Origin: Bradyrhizobium sp. MOS002
GTDB taxonomy: Bacteria; Pseudomonadota; Alphaproteobacteria; Rhizobiales; Xanthobacteraceae
Reading direction: 5' to 3'
DNA: 64,000 bases
NCBI RefSeq assembly: GCF_003020115.1
Contig: NZ_PYFX01000009.1
Location: 147,471 to 211,470, forward strand
Position 1 is the first letter of the stretch; the number at the start of each line of letters is the position of its first letter. Below the pieces are notes generated by a model. It had not been told where the DNA came from, searched no databases, and was given only the letters and a program-made list of their open reading frames with translations. The translations under genes and the position numbers were made by a program. Below are positions 8,409 through 16,594 of this stretch, piece after piece.

Positions 8409-9476
8409 ATGGCGCAGCCGACCTTCTTCACACAGCCGCCCGCCTCAGCGCTGGCTGACATAGCCACGCTGACCAAGGCGGAGCTGGTCGATCCCGCCAG
8501 GGGCGGCCAAATCATCAGGGGTCTTGCTTCGCTCGACGAAGCCGGCCCGATGCACCTGACGTTCTTCGACAATCTCAAATATGCCGATGAGCTCAAGACG
8601 ACCAAGGCCGGTGCTTGCCTGGTGAGCCCGCGCTTCGAGGCCCGGGTGCCCGCGCATGTGGCCGTGCTGCGGGCGCCACAGCCGTTCCGCGCCTTCGTCA
8701 GGATCGCGCGGGAGTGGCATGGCGACGCGCTCCGGCCGCAATCCTGGACCGGCAACGACGGCATCGCGCCGTCGGCCATCATCGACCCCACGGCGAGGCT
8801 TGAGGACGGCGTGATCGTCGATGCCCTGGCCGTGATCGGCCCCGACGTGGAGATCGGCAGCGGCACAGTGATCGGTGTGGGGGCCGTGATCGGGCCCGGC
8901 GTCAAGATCGGCCGGGACTGCAATGTCGGGGCACGCACCGCCATCCAGTGCGCGCTGATCGGCAACGATGTGCTGATCCATCCCGGCTGCTCGATCGGCC
9001 AGGACGGCTACGGCTTCATCTTCTTCGGCCCCGAGGGCCACCTGAAGGTGCCCCAGACCGGCCGCGTGCTGATTCAGAACAACGTGGAGGTCGGCGCCGG
9101 CACCACCATTGATCGCGGGTCCTTGCGTGACACCGTGATCGGCGAGGGGACCAAAATCGACAATCAGGTCCAGATCGGCCACAATGTGACCATTGGCCGG
9201 CACTGCCTGCTGGCAGCCCAGATCGGCCTTGCGGGCAGCCTGACCCTCGGCGACAACGTGGCGCTGGGAGCGAAGGTGGGCATCAACAATCACGTCAAGA
9301 TCGGGGATGGAGCTCAGGTGACTGCCATGAGTGGCGTCAAGGACGACGTCCCTCCCAACGGACGCTGGGGTGGTTTTTTTGCCAAGCCGACCAGGCAGTG
9401 GTTCAAGGAAATTTTGGCGGTGGAGCGCCTGGCGCGCGACAGCAAGGCCGATCCGAAGCAGGAGGAACGGGAGTGA
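8409..9476 (+). CDS. lpxD: UDP-3-O-(3-hydroxyacyl)glucosamine N-acyltransferase
   Basis: Third acylation step of lipid A synthesis, acyl-ACP dependent. An N-terminal uridine-binding region with FFDNLKYAD is followed by a left-handed beta-helix of hexapeptide repeats and the NQVQIGHNV stretch, whose His matches the catalytic base of the family. ATG 8409 (MAQPTFF) gives 355 residues, the usual size; a GTG at 8337 would add 24 residues overlapping a repeat element. The stop overlaps the fabZ start. Confidence 0.95.
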   Translation: MAQPTFFTQPPASALADIATLTKAELVDPARGGQIIRGLASLDEAGPMHLTFFDNLKYADELKTTKAGACLVSPRFEARVPAHVAVLRAPQPFRAFVRIAREWHGDALRPQSWTGNDGIAPSAIIDPTARLEDGVIVDALAVIGPDVEIGSGTVIGVGAVIGPGVKIGRDCNVGARTAIQCALIGNDVLIHPGCSIGQDGYGFIFFGPEGHLKVPQTGRVLIQNNVEVGAGTTIDRGSLRDTVIGEGTKIDNQVQIGHNVTIGRHCLLAAQIGLAGSLTLGDNVALGAKVGINNHVKIGDGAQVTAMSGVKDDVPPNGRWGGFFAKPTRQWFKEILAVERLARDSKADPKQEERE

Positions 9477-9934
9477 CGGACGAAGCACCGGTCAGGTTCG
9501 AGCTTGTGGACATCAACATGATCCTGCAAACGCTCCCGCACCGTTTTCCGATGCTGCTGATCGATCGCGTGATCAACATCCGCACCGATTACAGCGGCAT
9601 CGGCATCAAGAACGTCACCTTCAACGAACCGCCGTTCCAGGGCCATTTTCCCGATCGCCCGGTCTATCCCGGTGTCATGATGATCGAAGCGATGGCGCAG
9701 ACTGCGGGTGTGATCGGCATCAAGTCGGTCGAGGGCACCGAGAAGCCGCGCGCGGTGTATTTCCTGACCATCGACAAGTGCAAGTTCCGCAAGCCGGTGC
9801 TGCCCGGCGATACCATCGAATATCACATGCGCTCGATCGGCCGCCGCAAGGCCATGTGGTGGTTTCACGGCGACGCCAAGGTAAACGGCCAGGTGGTTGC
9901 GGAGGCCGATGTCGGCGCCATGCTGACCGACTGA
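9473..9934 (+). CDS. fabZ: 3-hydroxyacyl-ACP dehydratase FabZ
   Basis: Dehydrates beta-hydroxyacyl-ACP in fatty acid elongation; hotdog fold. The active-site His is in GHFPDRPVYPG and the Glu in MIEAMAQ. The GTG at 9473 overlaps the lpxD TGA by 4 nt and has a strong AGGAGG at 9461-9466, so it is chosen over an in-frame start at 9398 inside lpxD. 153 residues, typical. Substrate competition between FabZ and the Lpx acyltransferases explains the clustering. Confidence 0.95.
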   Translation: MTDEAPVRFELVDINMILQTLPHRFPMLLIDRVINIRTDYSGIGIKNVTFNEPPFQGHFPDRPVYPGVMMIEAMAQTAGVIGIKSVEGTEKPRAVYFLTIDKCKFRKPVLPGDTIEYHMRSIGRRKAMWWFHGDAKVNGQVVAEADVGAMLTD

Positions 9935-9940
9935 GCGGGA

Positions 9941-10285
9941 CTAACTTCTCTGGATAGGCTCGCGTGCAGGGCACGCGTACCGGCCGCCGCTGACCTCGCG
10001 CTTGATGTTCTGGTTGAAGAACTGGCCCATGGACGGTGCGCCCAGCAGGCGCTCGACCGCGTCGACCGGCACGCCGCAATAGCGGTCGTAAGCGCCGTCC
10101 ACGGCTACGACGAGGGCCTGCTGCGCACGGTCATAACAGACCCGCTGGAGCACCGTGCTGCGGCTGATGTCGCGGCATTCGAACGTCGCGAGGTCGATGG
10201 GGCGGTGTTCGGCGGTCTCGATCGTCTCGGATACGATCGGCGCGGTCACGAGCTGTGCGAGCAGAAGTGCCAGGGCCCTGACCAC
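9941..10285 (-). CDS. Secreted KTSC-domain protein of unknown function
   Basis: 114 residues from a GTG start. Residues 1-22 look like a signal peptide (VRALALLLAQLVTAPIVS). Residues 40-98 resemble a KTSC domain: ISRSTVLQRVCYD, then a YDRYCGVPVDAVERLLGAPS core and GQFFNQNIK. Cys38, Cys50, Cys70 and Cys105 could form periplasmic disulfides. It is the only minus-strand gene inside the lipid A cluster, and its stop lies 6 nt from the fabZ stop on the other strand. KTSC domains have no settled function; assignment is by remembered pattern. Confidence 0.7.
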   Translation of the reverse strand: MVRALALLLAQLVTAPIVSETIETAEHRPIDLATFECRDISRSTVLQRVCYDRAQQALVVAVDGAYDRYCGVPVDAVERLLGAPSMGQFFNQNIKREVSGGRYACPAREPIQRS

Positions 10286-10460
10286 GATACCTGAAGCTCC
10301 ACGTGAACTTGTTGATGAGCCGGGAAGGCTGCCTCATCCGGCACTTGAAACACGGCGAGATCATACGTCACTGGACAGATCGGGCATAGTCGCGCTAACC
10401 AGCGGAAAACCGAGCGACTTCAACACCTAATCAGACCTTCTTGATGAGTCAGATTGCTTG

Positions 10461-11252
10461 ATGAGTAAGATTGATCCCACCGCACGGATCGCGGACGGCG
10501 CCGTGATCGGCGAGGGCACCGAGATCGGACCCTATTGCATCATCGGCCCGCATGTCGTGATCGGCAGTAACTGCAAGCTGATCGGACATGTGCATATCAC
10601 CGCGCAGACCACGATTGGTGACGATTGCACCATCTATCCGTTCGCCTCGCTCGGCACGCCGCCGCAATCGCTCAGCTATCGTGGCGAATTGACGAAGCTC
10701 AAGATCGGTTCGGGCTGCACGATCCGCGAGTCCGTGACCATGAACGCCGGCACGGTTGCAGGCGGCGGCGTCACAGAGGTCGGCGACCGCAACTATTTCA
10801 TGAATTGCAGCCATGTCGGCCATGACTGCCATGTCGGCAACGACGTGATCTTCGCGACCTCGGCCACGCTCGGCGGTCACTGCGAGATCGGTGATTTCGT
10901 CTTCATCGGCGGCCTGTCCGCGGTGCATCAGTTCACCCGCATCGGCCCGCAGGTGATGGTCGGCGGGGTGTGCGGCGTGCGCGACGACGTCATTCCGTTC
11001 GGCCTCGTCAACGGCCAGTATGCCGTACTCGAAGGCCTCAACCTGATCGGCATGAAGCGGCGCAAGTTCACCAAGCAGCGGCTTGCGACCGTGCGCGCGT
11101 TCTATCAGAAACTCTTCCATGGCCCCGCTACCTTTGCCGAACGGCTGGAGGCGGCGCGGCCGCTCGCCGGTGAAGATCCGGCGATCGGCGAAATCCTCGA
11201 CTTCATCGGCAAGGGCAAGCGCCCGCTCTGTCTTCCCGCCATCGCGAAGTGA
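10461..11252 (+). CDS. lpxA: Acyl-ACP--UDP-N-acetylglucosamine O-acyltransferase
   Basis: First committed acylation of lipid A synthesis. Left-handed beta-helix of hexapeptide repeats from residue 8; His121 in HVGHDCHVG corresponds to the catalytic His125 of E. coli LpxA. 263 residues, normal. TTG 10458 and ATG 10461 are adjacent and the ATG is used. A direct repeat TTGATGAGT (10441 and 10458) spans the start region. Separated from fabZ by the minus-strand KTSC gene, so it likely has its own promoter in 10286-10460. Confidence 0.95.
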   Translation: MSKIDPTARIADGAVIGEGTEIGPYCIIGPHVVIGSNCKLIGHVHITAQTTIGDDCTIYPFASLGTPPQSLSYRGELTKLKIGSGCTIRESVTMNAGTVAGGGVTEVGDRNYFMNCSHVGHDCHVGNDVIFATSATLGGHCEIGDFVFIGGLSAVHQFTRIGPQVMVGGVCGVRDDVIPFGLVNGQYAVLEGLNLIGMKRRKFTKQRLATVRAFYQKLFHGPATFAERLEAARPLAGEDPAIGEILDFIGKGKRPLCLPAIAK

Positions 11253-11259
11253 TGATGGG

Positions 11260-12129
11260 ATGGCCGCGGGCATGACATCGGCGGCTTCGGACATTTCATC
11301 GCCGGTCGGCGTGGTCGCTGGCGGTGGGGCAATGCCGTTCGCGGTTGCCGACTCGCTCGCCGCCCGCGGCATCACGCCGGTGTTGTTTCCCCTGCGGGGG
11401 GCCTGCGATCCGGCACGGGTGGAAAAATTCCGACATCGCTGGATCTCGGTTGGCCAGCTCGGCCGTGCCATGCGGCTGTTTCGCGAGGAGGGCTGCCGCG
11501 ACCTGATCTTCATCGGCACGCTGGTACGGCCTTCGCTCTCGGAGGTCCGGATCGACTTCACGACTCTCCGGCTGCTCGGCAATGTCATCCGCGCCTTCCG
11601 CGGCGGCGACGATCATTTGTTGTCCGGCGTCGGGCGCATTCTCGAGCAGGGCGGCTTTCGCATGGTCGGCATCAAGGACGTCGCGCCCGACCTCTTGATG
11701 CCCGAGGGCTGCATCAGCCGCGCCTGGCCGAGCGACACCGGCAAGACCGACATCGAGCGCGGGCGCGCGGTGCTGACCGCGCTCGGTCCGTTCGACATCG
11801 GCCAGGCCGCGGTCGTGATCGACGGTCATGTGGTGGCGGTCGAGGATATCGAGGGCACCGATGCGCTGCTCGCGCGCGTGGCAAGGTTGCGCGAAGAGGG
11901 CCGCATCCGAGCCGCCACGGGGCGCGGCGTGCTGGTGAAAGTACCAAAGAGCGGTCAGGATTTGCGCTTCGACCTGCCGACGATCGGCCCGCGCACCCTT
12001 GAGGGCGTCGCCGCCGCAGGCCTCGCCGGCATCGCCGTCGTCGCCGGCAACACCATCGCGGCCGAGCCGCAGGCGATGATCGCAGTCGCAGACGCAAAAT
12101 ATCTCTTCGTCATCGGCCTGCCGGCGTGA
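11260..12129 (+). CDS. lpxI: UDP-2,3-diacylglucosamine pyrophosphatase LpxI (DUF1009)
   Basis: Hydrolyses UDP-2,3-diacylglucosamine to lipid X; alphaproteobacteria use this family in place of LpxH. The N-terminal domain has VVAGGGAMPFAVA and the C-terminal domain has KDVAPDLLMPEG, GQAAVVIDG and VEDIEGTDALL, all typical. ATG 11260 (MAAGMTS) or ATG 11272 are both possible starts; the first lies 8 nt after the lpxA stop. Its TGA overlaps the lpxB start region. About 289 residues. Confidence 0.93.
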   Translation: MAAGMTSAASDISSPVGVVAGGGAMPFAVADSLAARGITPVLFPLRGACDPARVEKFRHRWISVGQLGRAMRLFREEGCRDLIFIGTLVRPSLSEVRIDFTTLRLLGNVIRAFRGGDDHLLSGVGRILEQGGFRMVGIKDVAPDLLMPEGCISRAWPSDTGKTDIERGRAVLTALGPFDIGQAAVVIDGHVVAVEDIEGTDALLARVARLREEGRIRAATGRGVLVKVPKSGQDLRFDLPTIGPRTLEGVAAAGLAGIAVVAGNTIAAEPQAMIAVADAKYLFVIGLPA

Positions 12130-13310
12130 TGCAAGGTCGCGATCCCAAGCGCAAGATCTTCCTGATCGCCACGGAGGAATCCGGCGACCGGCTCGGCAGC
12201 GCCTTGATGAAGGTGCTACGCCAGCGCCTCGGCGACGGCGTGCAGTTCGTGGGCGTCGGCGGCCACACCATGGCGCGCCAGGGCCTCGATACGCTGTTTC
12301 CGATCGAGCAGCTCTCGATCGTCGGCTTCGCCGCGGTCGTGCAGCAATTGCCGAAGATCCTGCGGCTGATCCGCGAGACCGCGGAAGCCGTGACCGAGGC
12401 CGCGCCGGACGCGCTCGTCATCATCGACAGTCCCGACTTCACCCACCGCGTGGCCCGCCGCGTGCGGGCGCGCAATCCGGCGATCCCGATCGTCGACTAC
12501 GTCTCGCCGCAGCTCTGGGCCTGGCGGCCGGGACGGGCGCGGACCATGCTCGGCTATGTCGACCATGTGCTCGGCCTGTTGCCGTTCGAGCCGGAGGAAT
12601 ATCGCAAGCTCGGCGGGCCGCCATGCAGCTATGTCGGCCATCCCCTGATCGAGCAATTGCCCTCGCTGCGCCCGAACGCGGAGGAGCAGGCGCGTCGCGA
12701 CGGCGAGCCGCCGGTCTTGTTGGTGTTGCCCGGCAGCCGCCGCAGCGAGATCAGGCACCATCTCGACGTCTTCGGCGCGACGCTCGGCAGATTGCAGACC
12801 GAAGGCCGCGCGTTCGAACTGATGCTGCCGACCATGCCGCATCTCGAAGCCACCATTCGCGAAGGCATCGCGAACTGGCCGGTCGAGCCTCAGATCGTGG
12901 TCGGCGAGAACGAGAAGCGTGCCGCCTTCCGTATCGCGCGCGCGGCGCTGGCGAAATCGGGTACGGTGACGCTGGAGCTCGCGCTATCGGGCATTCCGAT
13001 GGTGACGGCCTATCGCGTCGGCGCGATCGAAGCCTTCATCCTGCGCCGCGCGATCCGCGTCTCCTCGGTGATTCTCGCCAATCTCGTGATCGGCAAGGAT
13101 ATTATCCCGGAGTTCTTGCAGGAAGACTGCACGCGGGAGAAGCTGGCGCCCGCGCTCTCGGAGCTTCTGACCGATTCACCGCTGCGCCGACAGCAAGTGG
13201 AGGCGTTCGCCCGGCTCGATACGATCATGTCGACCGGCAACAAGTCGCCGAGCGTGCTCGCAGCCGACATTGTGCTGGCGACCATGCGCAAGGGCAGGCA
13301 GGCTAGCTAG
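12129..13310 (+). CDS. lpxB: Lipid-A-disaccharide synthase
   Basis: GT19 glycosyltransferase joining lipid X to UDP-2,3-diacylglucosamine. The N-terminal motif ATEESGDRLGSALM matches the family, followed by DSPDFTHRVARR, YVSPQLWAW, the HPL motif near YVGHPLIEQ, LPGSRRSEI and the late KSGTVTLELAL. ATG 12129 overlaps the lpxI TGA (ATGA). About 393 residues, normal. Last gene of the plus-strand envelope cluster; no clear terminator was seen in the 99-nt gap that follows. Confidence 0.95.
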   Translation: MQGRDPKRKIFLIATEESGDRLGSALMKVLRQRLGDGVQFVGVGGHTMARQGLDTLFPIEQLSIVGFAAVVQQLPKILRLIRETAEAVTEAAPDALVIIDSPDFTHRVARRVRARNPAIPIVDYVSPQLWAWRPGRARTMLGYVDHVLGLLPFEPEEYRKLGGPPCSYVGHPLIEQLPSLRPNAEEQARRDGEPPVLLVLPGSRRSEIRHHLDVFGATLGRLQTEGRAFELMLPTMPHLEATIREGIANWPVEPQIVVGENEKRAAFRIARAALAKSGTVTLELALSGIPMVTAYRVGAIEAFILRRAIRVSSVILANLVIGKDIIPEFLQEDCTREKLAPALSELLTDSPLRRQQVEAFARLDTIMSTGNKSPSVLAADIVLATMRKGRQAS

Positions 13311-13409
13311 GACGCGTACTCACAAACGTCGGCTTGCCGGCGCAAAGCGGACTCCCACCTGGGGCGTGATCGGCGGCTTGTGATCCGTTGCGGACTCTCG
13401 CATCGGCTA

Positions 13410-14333
13410 CTAGTCAGCTTCAACGTAGCGAATGATGCTCTGATTTTGAACGTTTGCAACCAATTCATCCGCGCGGGACAAAAGCCGGCGGAGCAGGGGT
13501 GACGGATTGGTCCGATTGTATCCCAGCGCCAGATCGACCGTCGGCGTGCCGCCCTCGAGCGCTCTGGCGACGACGTTCGGTGCAAGCATGTTCTGCGCAT
13601 AGAGCGGGACGAGGCTAATTCCGCCTGTGGAAGCCACTAGCGACATGGCCGATGATATGTTTTCGCCTTCATACTTCGCCTTGAGGGTAATGCCGACCCG
13701 AGATGCGTAATTCTGTATGACCTCTTGCAAGACCGGCGATGTTCTTGCCGAGCTGACATAGATCTCGCGGGCGAGATCCTGCGGACGAATCTTCTTCCGT
13801 GATGCCAAGCGGTGTTCGGCCGGCAGCACGGCAATCAAGGGCTCCTTCGCCAATATCTTGAAGACGACGCCCTCGTTGTCTTTCTCGGGACGAAGGAAAG
13901 CGATGTCCAGCTTTCCCCGCATCAATGCCAGTGCGAGTTCTGGCGAAGATTGCGTGCTGAGCGTCACGTCGACATCGGGGGCTTCCTCGCGGAGGATGCG
14001 CAGCAACTGGGGGAGCCACATCACCTCCAGCCCGACGAGAAAGCCCATCGAGAGGACGGGCCTTTGCGGTTGCGCCGTCTGCCGGGCCCCTTCCGTTGCG
14101 GCCTCGACCTGCAGCAGCGCCAGCCGCGCATGATCGAGAAACACGCGTCCGGCAGCGGTCAGCGTCACGCCTCGCGCCTGGCGTTCCAATAACTGGACGC
14201 CGACTTCGGCCTCCAGATCGCGAATTTGCCGGCTCAAGGACGGCTGGGAGGTGTTCAGTCGCCGTTCGGCGGCGTTCAGCAGGCTGCCTTCTTCAGCGAC
14301 GGCAACGAAATAACGCAGGTGCCGGAGCTCCAT
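13410..14333 (-). CDS. LysR-family transcriptional regulator
   Basis: About 307 residues. The N-terminal winged helix-turn-helix reads MELRHLRYFVAVAEEGSLLNAAERR with SQPSLSRQI as the recognition part; residues 90-290 form the periplasmic-binding-like effector domain. The frame extends upstream to 14570, but ATG 14333 starts at the canonical LysR N-terminus. It points away from the chloroperoxidase-like gene at 14815, and a T-N11-A palindrome lies 28 nt upstream, so autoregulation is likely; control of the hydrolase is only a guess. Confidence 0.93.
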   Translation of the reverse strand: MELRHLRYFVAVAEEGSLLNAAERRLNTSQPSLSRQIRDLEAEVGVQLLERQARGVTLTAAGRVFLDHARLALLQVEAATEGARQTAQPQRPVLSMGFLVGLEVMWLPQLLRILREEAPDVDVTLSTQSSPELALALMRGKLDIAFLRPEKDNEGVVFKILAKEPLIAVLPAEHRLASRKKIRPQDLAREIYVSSARTSPVLQEVIQNYASRVGITLKAKYEGENISSAMSLVASTGGISLVPLYAQNMLAPNVVARALEGGTPTVDLALGYNRTNPSPLLRRLLSRADELVANVQNQSIIRYVEAD

Positions 14334-14360
14334 GATCCCTCGTATATCTTCCAGGCATAG

Positions 14361-14375
14361 CTTGAAGCCTACAAG
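14361..14375. promoter_or_regulatory. Possible LysR-type operator (T-N11-A)
   Basis: CTTGAAGCCTACAAG has CTTG and CAAG arms, which place T and A 11 nt apart as in LysR boxes. It lies 28 nt before the LysR start codon in the divergent region. Arms are only 4 bp, so chance occurrence is possible. Confidence 0.4.
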
Positions 14376-14441
14376 GTCTTGGTCAGGAGCCAAAGAGGGA
14401 TTTACCGTTTCGCAGTTCAACCAAAAAAAGGACAACGAACA

Positions 14442-14687
14442 ATGTCTTCGCCGAAGCATAGTATCGTCTTCAGCAAAGTGATCCCGGCACTCCAGGCGGA
14501 TAGGAACGGCGTGATCGCAATTCAGTACGGCCTCGACGATTCTGCAGCGCGATCGAGAGTGGTCCCTCATTTAGCGGGAAACGCGCGCGAATGCGCAGGA
14601 ACGACGAATAGCGTCGCGCGGGATCCGGCGATAACGCGTCGGCGATCGGGTGTTGCCACGGCAAGGGCTCGCCGGCGAGGCCGCTGA
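14442..14687 (+). CDS. Small ORF with a Flp-pilin-like N-terminus (possibly decayed)
   Basis: 81 residues from ATG 14442, with AAAGGA at 14427-14432 nine nt upstream. Residues 17-31 (ALQADRNGVIAIQYG) resemble the Flp pilin processing region seen in the intact pilin at 43098 (LADETGATAIEYG). After that the sequence turns into an Arg/Ala-rich tail without the hydrophobic helix a pilin needs. It may be a pilin remnant that lost its frame, or a chance ORF. Confidence 0.3.
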   Translation: MSSPKHSIVFSKVIPALQADRNGVIAIQYGLDDSAARSRVVPHLAGNARECAGTTNSVARDPAITRRRSGVATARARRRGR

Positions 14688-14814
14688 ACATCGTGTCTTC
14701 TGGAAAGCCAGGGGGCGCGATCTGTGGCCTGATCAGCTTGGGCCCGCCTGCTTTTTTAGACCCCCGTCCGCAAACGTTTCAACAAAGATCTAACAGCGCA
14801 GATGGAGCGACTCG

Positions 14815-15633
14815 ATGTCGACGATCACGACTACAGACGGCGTAAGCATCTTCTACAAGGACTGGGGCTCAGGCCAGCCGATCGTTTTCAGTCACGGCTG
14901 GCCGCTGACAGCGGACGACTGGGACGCCCAGATGACCTTCTTCCTTCGCCACGGCTACCGTGTGATCGCCCACGACCGGCGCGGCCACGGCCGGTCCGAC
15001 CAGCCCGGCCATGGCAACGACATGGACCACTGGGTTGCCGACCTCGCGGCCCTGACTGAACACCTCAACTTGCGCGACGCGATCCACATCGGGCACTCGA
15101 CAGGGGGCGGTGAGGTGGCTCGCTATGTCGCTCGCCACCAGGAGCGCGTCGCGAAGGCGGTGCTGGTCGCTTCACTGACGCCGAACATGTACCGGAGCGA
15201 GAACAACGTGTCCGGTCAACCGCCGGAGTGGTTCGAAGCGATCCGGGCAGGCGTGCTGGGCAACCGGTCGGAATTTTACCGTTTCGTTCCTGAGAATCCG
15301 TTCTACGGGTACAACCTCGATGGGACCAAGCCTTCGGAGGCAATCATCGCGAACTGGTGGCGCCAAGGTATGGCCGGCGGTGCTCTCGCTCACTACGCGA
15401 CTGTCGACTCTTGGCTCGAAGATTATACTGAAGACCTCAAGAAGATCACTGTGCCGGTGCTGGTGATGCATGGCGAGGCTGATCAAGTCGTCCCGTTCGC
15501 AAGTTCCGTGCCGCGTGCGGTCGACTTGCTCAGGAACGGGTCGCTGAAGACGTATCCCGGCTACCCCCATGGCATGCTCACCACACATGCGGAAGTCCTC
15601 AACCCCGACCTGCTCTCGTTCATCAGGTCTTGA
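14815..15633 (+). CDS. Alpha/beta hydrolase, non-haem chloroperoxidase type
   Basis: 272 residues, cytosolic. The nucleophile elbow GHSTGG places Ser95; Asp223 (in HGEADQVVPF) and His252 (in YPHGM) complete the predicted triad. The oxyanion region SHGWPLTADDW and the HDRRGHGRSD motif are those of cofactor-free perhydrolases/chloroperoxidases and arylesterases. Physiological role is usually ester hydrolysis or peracid formation and cannot be told from sequence. Stands alone on +, divergent from the LysR gene. Confidence 0.88.
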   Translation: MSTITTTDGVSIFYKDWGSGQPIVFSHGWPLTADDWDAQMTFFLRHGYRVIAHDRRGHGRSDQPGHGNDMDHWVADLAALTEHLNLRDAIHIGHSTGGGEVARYVARHQERVAKAVLVASLTPNMYRSENNVSGQPPEWFEAIRAGVLGNRSEFYRFVPENPFYGYNLDGTKPSEAIIANWWRQGMAGGALAHYATVDSWLEDYTEDLKKITVPVLVMHGEADQVVPFASSVPRAVDLLRNGSLKTYPGYPHGMLTTHAEVLNPDLLSFIRS

Positions 15634-15826
15634 CGACATCTCTCATCCATCTTCGCCTCCCGCACGAAGGAGATGCCGTTTGCAAGGCGGCCTCTCCTTC
15701 CAGTTCAAGAGACGTATACGACAGCCGCTTTTGGCCCATCTCGGCCCAAGGTGAGGTGCGCTCACGCGACTGCTATCAGATACGGAGCGGACCTCTACGA
15801 GGCAGTTCGGGTTGTGAGTACACGCT

Positions 15827-16594
15827 CTAGCCGAGACCGGCGTCGACCTGAAAACATTGGCGCGTGATGCGCTGGCTCTCATCGGAAGCGAGGAACAGCG
15901 CCATGTTGGCGATGTCGTCCGGCGTCACCGCGTCGGGAATGGCCTGACGCGTGCGCAGCTCGGCGATCGCCTGGTCGTCCGGATACCACAGCCGGCGCTG
16001 ACGCTCCGTGATCACCATCCCCGGCGCTATCGCGTTGACGCGGATGCGGTCGGGCCCGAGCGACCGGGCGAGCGAATTGGTGAAGCCGATGATCGCGGCC
16101 TTTGCCGCGGCGTAGACCGGCAGCCCCGGCGCGCCGCGCATCCAGGCAATCGACGACATGTTGATGATTGAGCCGCCGCCTCGGGCCTGCATCTGTGGCA
16201 CCACCGCTTGCGCGGCAAAGAAGACGTGCTTGAGGTTGACACCGATCATCCAGTCGAACTCGGCCGGGGTTACCTCGGCCAGTACCTGGCGCTGGTCATT
16301 GGCGGCGTTGTTGACGAGAACCGCGGCATCGCCAAGCGATCCGTGGACCTGCGCCATGGCGCCGCGCAGGGCGTCGATGTCGAGGAGGTCGCACGGCACG
16401 AACAATGGTACGGTCCCGGACGCAGCCTTCACTTCCGCGACCAGCGCCCGGCCGGCTGCTTCATCGAGATCCAGCAGCGCGACGCGAGCCCCTTGCGCCG
16501 CGAACGCCCGCACGAAGGCGGCACCGATACCGCTGGCACCACCGGTGATCAACACCACGCGGTCCTTAAGACCGGCATAGCTCGTTCTTGTCAT
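15827..16594 (-). CDS. SDR-family oxidoreductase (likely sugar dehydrogenase)
   Basis: Classical short-chain dehydrogenase of 255 residues: cofactor loop TGGASGIG at 17-24, NNAAN at 95-99, Ser147/148, Tyr161 and Lys165 (YAAAK) as the catalytic set, and a C-terminal QCFQVDAGLG. Start ATG 16594 overlaps the TGA of the upstream ATPase gene by 4 nt, so it is the last gene of the ABC operon. That context suggests it oxidises the imported sugar or its lactone precursor; Asp42 after the cofactor loop suggests NAD preference. Substrate unknown. Confidence 0.9.
   Translation of the reverse strand: MTRTSYAGLKDRVVLITGGASGIGAAFVRAFAAQGARVALLDLDEAAGRALVAEVKAASGTVPLFVPCDLLDIDALRGAMAQVHGSLGDAAVLVNNAANDQRQVLAEVTPAEFDWMIGVNLKHVFFAAQAVVPQMQARGGGSIINMSSIAWMRGAPGLPVYAAAKAAIIGFTNSLARSLGPDRIRVNAIAPGMVITERQRRLWYPDDQAIAELRTRQAIPDAVTPDDIANMALFLASDESQRITRQCFQVDAGLG

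Larger units (their letters stand above)
14334..14814. other. Divergent intergenic region between LysR gene and hydrolase gene
   Basis: 480 nt without a confident gene. It holds a LysR-type T-N11-A palindrome at 14361-14375 and a small ORF at 14442-14687 that resembles the start of a Flp pilin. A short run of T residues occurs near 14751-14757. No tRNA-like or repeat structure was seen. Confidence 0.6.
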
